64,000 bases of DNA, from contig NZ_JALKFS010000005.1 of NCBI RefSeq assembly GCF_023051145.1, positions 2,683,733 to 2,747,732 of the forward strand, written 5' to 3'. The DNA comes from Williamsia sp. DF01-3. Lineage in GTDB: Bacteria; Actinomycetota; Actinomycetes; Mycobacteriales; Mycobacteriaceae. Under the pieces are notes generated by a model. The model was not told where the DNA came from. It worked only from the letters and a program-made list of their open reading frames with translations, and did not search any database. Made by a program: the position numbers and the translations under genes. Positions 60,235-64,000 of the stretch are shown one piece after another; the first letter of the stretch is position 1; each line of letters opens with the position of its first letter.

Positions 60235-61996
60235 CCGGCGTCGGGGCCGACTGTGCGGCCGACCGGCAGTCGATCTGACGTCGTCCGGGGTTGCGCAGAG
60301 CGAGGGTCAGACCGGCGAGTGCCGCCGAGATCGCCGCCAGGGTCCACAGAACGGCCGTGAAGGCCGCCAAGAAGGTGTGCGAGGCGGCCTGGCGGGCCGC
60401 TGCGCTGACGTCCGGTTCAGCCTGGGTTGCGACCGCGGAACGAGGCCCGTCCGCGTATGGCTGGATGGCATCGTCTGCGCCGGGACACCCCGGCCCGGGA
60501 GCGTCCGGGTGTGCTGAACCCAACTGGGCAGTGGCGCAGCGACCGAACTCGTGAACGACAAACGGCCGCGCGAGTGGAGCAACCTCGGACGTGCCGAGAC
60601 TGTGCGACAGACTGGTCTGCGCCTCTTGCACAGCCTCTTCCGACTGTGCGACAACTGCTGCGAAGAACAGCAGGCTGATCACCGCCATCCCCACGGATGC
60701 TCCGATCTGCTGGACCGTGGGGATGGTCCCCGAGGCGGAACCGACGGTCCGCTCTGAGGTGCCCGACAACATCGTCGCCTGCAACGGCGCGACGAACAGT
60801 CCCATGGCCACGCCGCCGACGGCCAACGGGAGGATGATCGACGACACCTCGATGCCGGCGGCGGGGTCGATGATGGCGGCGGTGTAGACGAGTGACCCGC
60901 TGAACAAGACGGCTCCCGTCGTCAGTGTCAGTGCCCCGATCCGTCTGACGAGCAGCGCTGAGACAACCGAACCGACCGCGGCGCCGATCGCAAAAGGGAG
61001 GGTGAGCAGGCCGGTTCGCAACGGGGAAAATCCGAGGCCGAATTGTGCGGTCACCGAGACGGTGAAGAAGAAAGCGGCGAACACACCGAAGAACAGCAGC
61101 GACAGGACTGAGCCGACGGCGAATGACCTGACGGTGAACAGTTGAAGGTCGAGCAGGGGATAACCGCCCCGTCTGCCGAGGCGGTGCTGGTGAACGATGA
61201 AAAGGCACAGAACCACCACCGACCCCACCAGCATCCACAATTGCCAGGTCGGCCAACCCCTCTCGCGCCCCGTGGCCAGTGGGAGAACGAGCAGGAACAA
61301 CCCGGTGGTCGAGAGCGCGACTCCCGGGAGATCAAGGCCCGGACGGGTGATGGCATGAAGGGCCGGAAGACATCGATGGCCCACGACGCAGGCGATCAGG
61401 CCGAGGGGAAGGTTGACGAGGAAGATCATGCGCCAGCCGAGCCCCCACACGTCTGCTGAGATGAGGAGCCCCCCGAGCGTCGGTCCGAGCATGGCGGCGA
61501 CTCCGGCCGTCGCGCCATAGATGCCGAACACCGCTGGATGCCGGGACTTGGGGAACGAGGACGAGATGATGGCGATGGTCTGGGCCGATGCCAGTGCCGC
61601 GCAAGCGCCCTGAACAGCTCTCAACACGATGAGTTCTGCTGCGCCGGTTGCGGTCCCGCACAGCACGGATACCACCGTGAACCCTGCGAGAGCGCCGATG
61701 AACAGTCGTCGACGGCCCCACCGTTCGCCCAGGCGGGAAGCGGTCAGCAGAAAGCAGGCGAAAGCCAGTGTGTACGCGCTGAGTACAAGCAATTGCTCGC
61801 CAGAGGAGGCGTGGAGTCCAGACCCGAGGCTGGGCAGGGCAATGTTCACGATCGTCATGTCGACCATCTGCATGGACACTGCGATGAGACAACAGGCCAG
61901 AGCCGGCCACGATGCTCTCCGTGGAGACGCCCCCTGCGGATCTTCTGGGGAACAAGAAGTCGTGGTGGGAGCCGGGAGCGAAGCTCGTGGTCCCAA
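60212..61996 (-). CDS. DHA2-family MFS exporter, copy 2 (partner of PapA copy 2)
   Basis: 594-residue paralogue of the exporter at 55604-57310, with the same marks: MQMVDMTIVNIALPSLG, RLGERWGRRRL, GATAGVAAMLGPTLGG, and a Cys-containing loop near the C-terminus. The start is taken as TTG 61996; the N-terminus before helix 1 is longer than in copy 1, so a later start is possible. As written it overlaps the upstream acyltransferase frame by 142 bp, which is probably an artefact. Confidence 0.82.
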   Translation of the reverse strand: MGPRASLPAPTTTSCSPEDPQGASPRRASWPALACCLIAVSMQMVDMTIVNIALPSLGSGLHASSGEQLLVLSAYTLAFACFLLTASRLGERWGRRRLFIGALAGFTVVSVLCGTATGAAELIVLRAVQGACAALASAQTIAIISSSFPKSRHPAVFGIYGATAGVAAMLGPTLGGLLISADVWGLGWRMIFLVNLPLGLIACVVGHRCLPALHAITRPGLDLPGVALSTTGLFLLVLPLATGRERGWPTWQLWMLVGSVVVLCLFIVHQHRLGRRGGYPLLDLQLFTVRSFAVGSVLSLLFFGVFAAFFFTVSVTAQFGLGFSPLRTGLLTLPFAIGAAVGSVVSALLVRRIGALTLTTGAVLFSGSLVYTAAIIDPAAGIEVSSIILPLAVGGVAMGLFVAPLQATMLSGTSERTVGSASGTIPTVQQIGASVGMAVISLLFFAAVVAQSEEAVQEAQTSLSHSLGTSEVAPLARPFVVHEFGRCATAQLGSAHPDAPGPGCPGADDAIQPYADGPRSAVATQAEPDVSAAARQAASHTFLAAFTAVLWTLAAISAALAGLTLALRNPGRRQIDCRSAAQSAPTPATGSGPR

Positions 61997-63429
61997 CCTG
62001 TCACCTGACGAACACCTGGGCTCGGTGCGTAGTCGCCCTCGGAGATGATCGTCTTGAAGATCTGCCGCACCCGGTCCACATAGACGTCCACCGAAGCCCG
62101 GGCCTGTGCGGTGTGAGGGAACAACAGGCTCATGGATGTCTCATCGGTGAATCGATTGACCCACGTGTACACCTCGTCCGATGTACCGCGGTTACCGTAG
62201 AACCTTGCGTTGATGGACTCGAACTCGGAGACGCCCGGTAGTCGACGTGCGTCCATGATCGAGACCATCGGCACCGACCATCCGGGTTCGGTCCTGATGC
62301 CGAGGTCGGGTTCATCGGAGACGAGTTCGAGCACTCGGTGGAACGAGACGTCGGACAGTTTGCGTCCGGCCAGGTAGGCAACCTGTGCTTGGCGAACCAG
62401 AGTTGTGAACGTCGACGATTCATCGATGTCGATCGGCACGGGAATCAGACTGGTGAACCAACCGACCGCGCTGAACTCCGCGGGAGTCGTCCGTGTGCTC
62501 TTGGGCGTGATCGCCAGATATCGACGGTCGCCTGTGAATTCGTGCGCAGCGAGGCCGGCGACGGTGAGTACCGCCGCGATGAACCCTGCGCGACTGTCCC
62601 GGCAGATCCGGACCAGTGTCTTCGCGTCCTGTTCGTCGAACAATGTGACCGTCAGGTGTGCGCTCCGCGCGTTCTCTGTACTTTCCTGGCCGAGGTCCAG
62701 CGGAAAGGTCGGGAGGTGGCCACCATTGGCCTGGACGAGTTCGATCCATCGCTGCACAGGCGGGGAGTCCAGTGACAGCTGAGCCGATGCTGTTCGTTCC
62801 CGATGGCAGTAATCGATGTAGCTGCCGGGCGGAGCGAGATCGTTGTCGCGGCCGTGGCGCGCATTGTCATAGAGCGCAATGGCGTCCACAAGTGAGATCG
62901 CCTGTGAAATCGGGTCGGAGTGCAGGTGGTCGATGGCGGCATACATGGTGAACCCGCAGTCGTGTTCGATGGTGCCGAATGTGAAGCAATCCCACTCGAA
63001 TGGGCCTGGCGTCTCACGTTGTACCAGTTCCCTTATCTCGTCAGGATCCCCGATGACATCGTGGTGATGCGGAATGAAATCGATTGTCGCGGGATCGATG
63101 ACCCGACGGGCGACGGAGTCATCGGGTTCGATGGAGAACCAACTGAGGTGAGTATCGTGCCGCCGGAGAAAAGCGTTGACGGCCGCGGTCATGGCGGCGT
63201 GATCAAGCGCGTGATCTTGATCGAAGGTGCCGACATACAGCCGCGACGACCTGATCTGCGAGTTCTGCCGACATGCTGCAGTCCGCAGATACTCTTCCTG
63301 CTGGTGTGAGGGTGGCGTGGGGTGGATGGGCGCCTGCTGTGCCTGTGTGATCGATGCCAGTGACGCCGACCAAATGGTCACTCTGCCAGCGGGTGGCTTC
63401 CAATCATCGATGAGACCGAAATTGACCAT
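61855..63429 (-). CDS. PapA-type (condensation-domain) acyltransferase, copy 2, 3' end probably frameshifted
   Basis: Paralogue of the copy at 57313-58737 (same opening VNFGLI, HPTP.SHQQEEYL, TPGPFEWDCFTFGTIEHD, AITPKSTRTTPAEFSAVGWF, GWSVPMVS). Catalytic H168 and D172 are kept, but the following Gly is Pro (DHLHSDPIS). As written it has 524 residues with an unlikely Arg-rich tail overlapping the exporter. Removing one base from GGG 62018-62020 gives a stop at 62001-62003 and 475 residues, almost the same as copy 1 (474), and a 4-bp gap to the exporter. ATG at 63429 follows AGGAGAT. Confidence 0.78.
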   Translation of the reverse strand: MVNFGLIDDWKPPAGRVTIWSASLASITQAQQAPIHPTPPSHQQEEYLRTAACRQNSQIRSSRLYVGTFDQDHALDHAAMTAAVNAFLRRHDTHLSWFSIEPDDSVARRVIDPATIDFIPHHHDVIGDPDEIRELVQRETPGPFEWDCFTFGTIEHDCGFTMYAAIDHLHSDPISQAISLVDAIALYDNARHGRDNDLAPPGSYIDYCHRERTASAQLSLDSPPVQRWIELVQANGGHLPTFPLDLGQESTENARSAHLTVTLFDEQDAKTLVRICRDSRAGFIAAVLTVAGLAAHEFTGDRRYLAITPKSTRTTPAEFSAVGWFTSLIPVPIDIDESSTFTTLVRQAQVAYLAGRKLSDVSFHRVLELVSDEPDLGIRTEPGWSVPMVSIMDARRLPGVSEFESINARFYGNRGTSDEVYTWVNRFTDETSMSLLFPHTAQARASVDVYVDRVRQIFKTIISEGDYAPSPGVRQVTGWDHELRSRLPPRLLVPQKIRRGRLHGEHRGRLWPVVSSQCPCRWST

Positions 63430-63891
63430 GTCATCTCCTGGACGTCCTGGGCCGAAAACGCGGAGGCAATCAAAAGGCGCCGACAAATCTTGCCGACTGT
63501 AGTGCTGCGTTTTTGGCTCGAGACGTCGTATTGTCCGTAATGTCTACGCCCCCGAAGACAATTCGATGTCATTGTGCTCTGAGTGCCGAACAACGATGCG
63601 GCTCTCGTCGATGACGGTACAGATTCCCTGGTGGTCGGGCAACCGGAATGCTCAGAAACTATTGGGTGTGAACGATCCTTTTCATGCGAATGCATTTTCC
63701 AAAAGTGCCGATCTGTTCGCAATTGAACCCGTTGGGAATGTCGGGTCCGCTGCCATTCGGTCGGTATTCACGATGCGAAATTGCCTATTCCATTCACGGG
63801 TTAGTGCACAGTGTGTGGGTTGTCCACAGGCCGGTGGTGGTCGGTGTGTTCTGCGGTCTGTGGAGATGTGTCGGTTTGGGATGTTCTCGGT
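63430..63891. other. Non-coding region between papA copy 2 and yraN
   Basis: 462 bp with no credible gene; GC is lower than average in 63640-63800. It must hold the minus-strand papA promoter and the promoter of the UPF0102 gene. Two sites stand out: AATGCATTT at 63689-63697 (also upstream of papA copy 1) and TTGTCCACA, a DnaA-box-like 9-mer, at 63820-63828. Confidence 0.5.
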
Positions 63892-64000
63892 ATGGATCAG
63901 TCAGGTGGGGGTGTGCGTCGTTCGCGGCGTGAGGTGGGTCAGTTGGGGGAGGACGCCGCGGCGGAGTATCTGGTGGGTTTGGGGTGGGCCGTGGTGCAGC
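63892..64000 (+). CDS. UPF0102 (YraN family) protein, N-terminal part only
   Basis: Only 36 residues before the right edge. The reading RRSRREVGQLGEDAAAEYLV followed by GLGWAV is the N-terminus of UPF0102, a nuclease-fold family of unsettled function. In mycobacteria the gene (Rv2898c) is close to the DUF2469 gene; here the lipid locus of about 8 kb lies between. ATG at 63892. Confidence 0.8.
   Translation, partial: MDQSGGGVRRSRREVGQLGEDAAAEYLVGLGWAVVQ

Noticed and set aside
55604-63429. Accessory lipid locus as a composite transposon or prophage
   Set aside because: No transposase, integrase, tRNA target or terminal repeats are seen at its borders.
63820-63828. DnaA-box-like site as part of an origin of replication
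   Set aside because: Single copy with no dnaA, dnaN or AT-rich unwinding region nearby.
63684-63932. 82-codon + strand open frame near the right edge
   Set aside because: Overlaps the start of the UPF0102 gene in another frame, is Cys/Trp-rich and has no ribosome-binding site.

Overview
The window reads as a chromosomal segment of a high-GC actinomycete of the order Mycobacteriales, most like Gordonia or a close relative (genus is inference). Supporting signs: the DivIVA-like septal protein SepIVA beside DUF177-rnc-mutM, an antigen-85-like mycolyl esterase, PapA-type acyltransferases, an EspC/YbaB-type ESX-associated cassette, ergothioneine genes, frequent GTG starts, and several genes whose -10 hexamer sits 6 nt before the start codon (leaderless transcription).

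Layout. 1-1023: divergent fdhD (cut by the edge) and mobA, molybdenum cofactor genes. 1076-13814: core block valS-folC-DUF4233, a small secreted protein, ndk, rne, rplU-rpmA-obg-proB. 13770-17283 (minus): a sirtuin, then the ectoine operon ectABC, separated by a strong hairpin terminator; a perfect CRP/GlxR-type box lies upstream between ectA and rsmD. 17473-22459: rsmD, coaD, sepIVA, DUF177, rnc, mutM, nitroreductase. 22646-30526: complete potassium-pump operon, a tiny membrane ORF followed by kdpFABCDE. 30582-46242: osmC-like, acyP, smc, then minus-strand egtB-egtD, then ftsY, amt-glnB-glnD, ffh and an amidohydrolase. 46263-47871: divergent XRE/cupin regulator and thioredoxin-reductase-like flavoprotein. 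48085-50056: rpsP-KH protein-rimM-trmD. 50133-52296: four-gene ESX-associated-like cassette. 52306-55607: membrane protein, rplS, lepB, rnhB, DUF2469. 55604-63429: accessory lipid locus of two PapA acyltransferase/DHA2 MFS exporter pairs around an antigen-85-like esterase. 63892-64000: start of a UPF0102 (YraN) gene.

How it fits together. Most of the window is the conserved translation, RNA-processing, secretion (ffh, ftsY, lepB) and nitrogen-signalling core. Into this are set stress modules (ectoine, ergothioneine, Kdp potassium uptake) and two accessory cassettes (ESX-associated-like and glycolipid-type).

Caution: proB, kdpD (twice), smc and glnD are each broken by an apparent one-base deletion, mostly in a short G or C run, and the second papA seems to carry one extra base in a G run. 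Repairing each restores normal family length or operon overlap, so homopolymer base-call errors are more likely than true pseudogenes.
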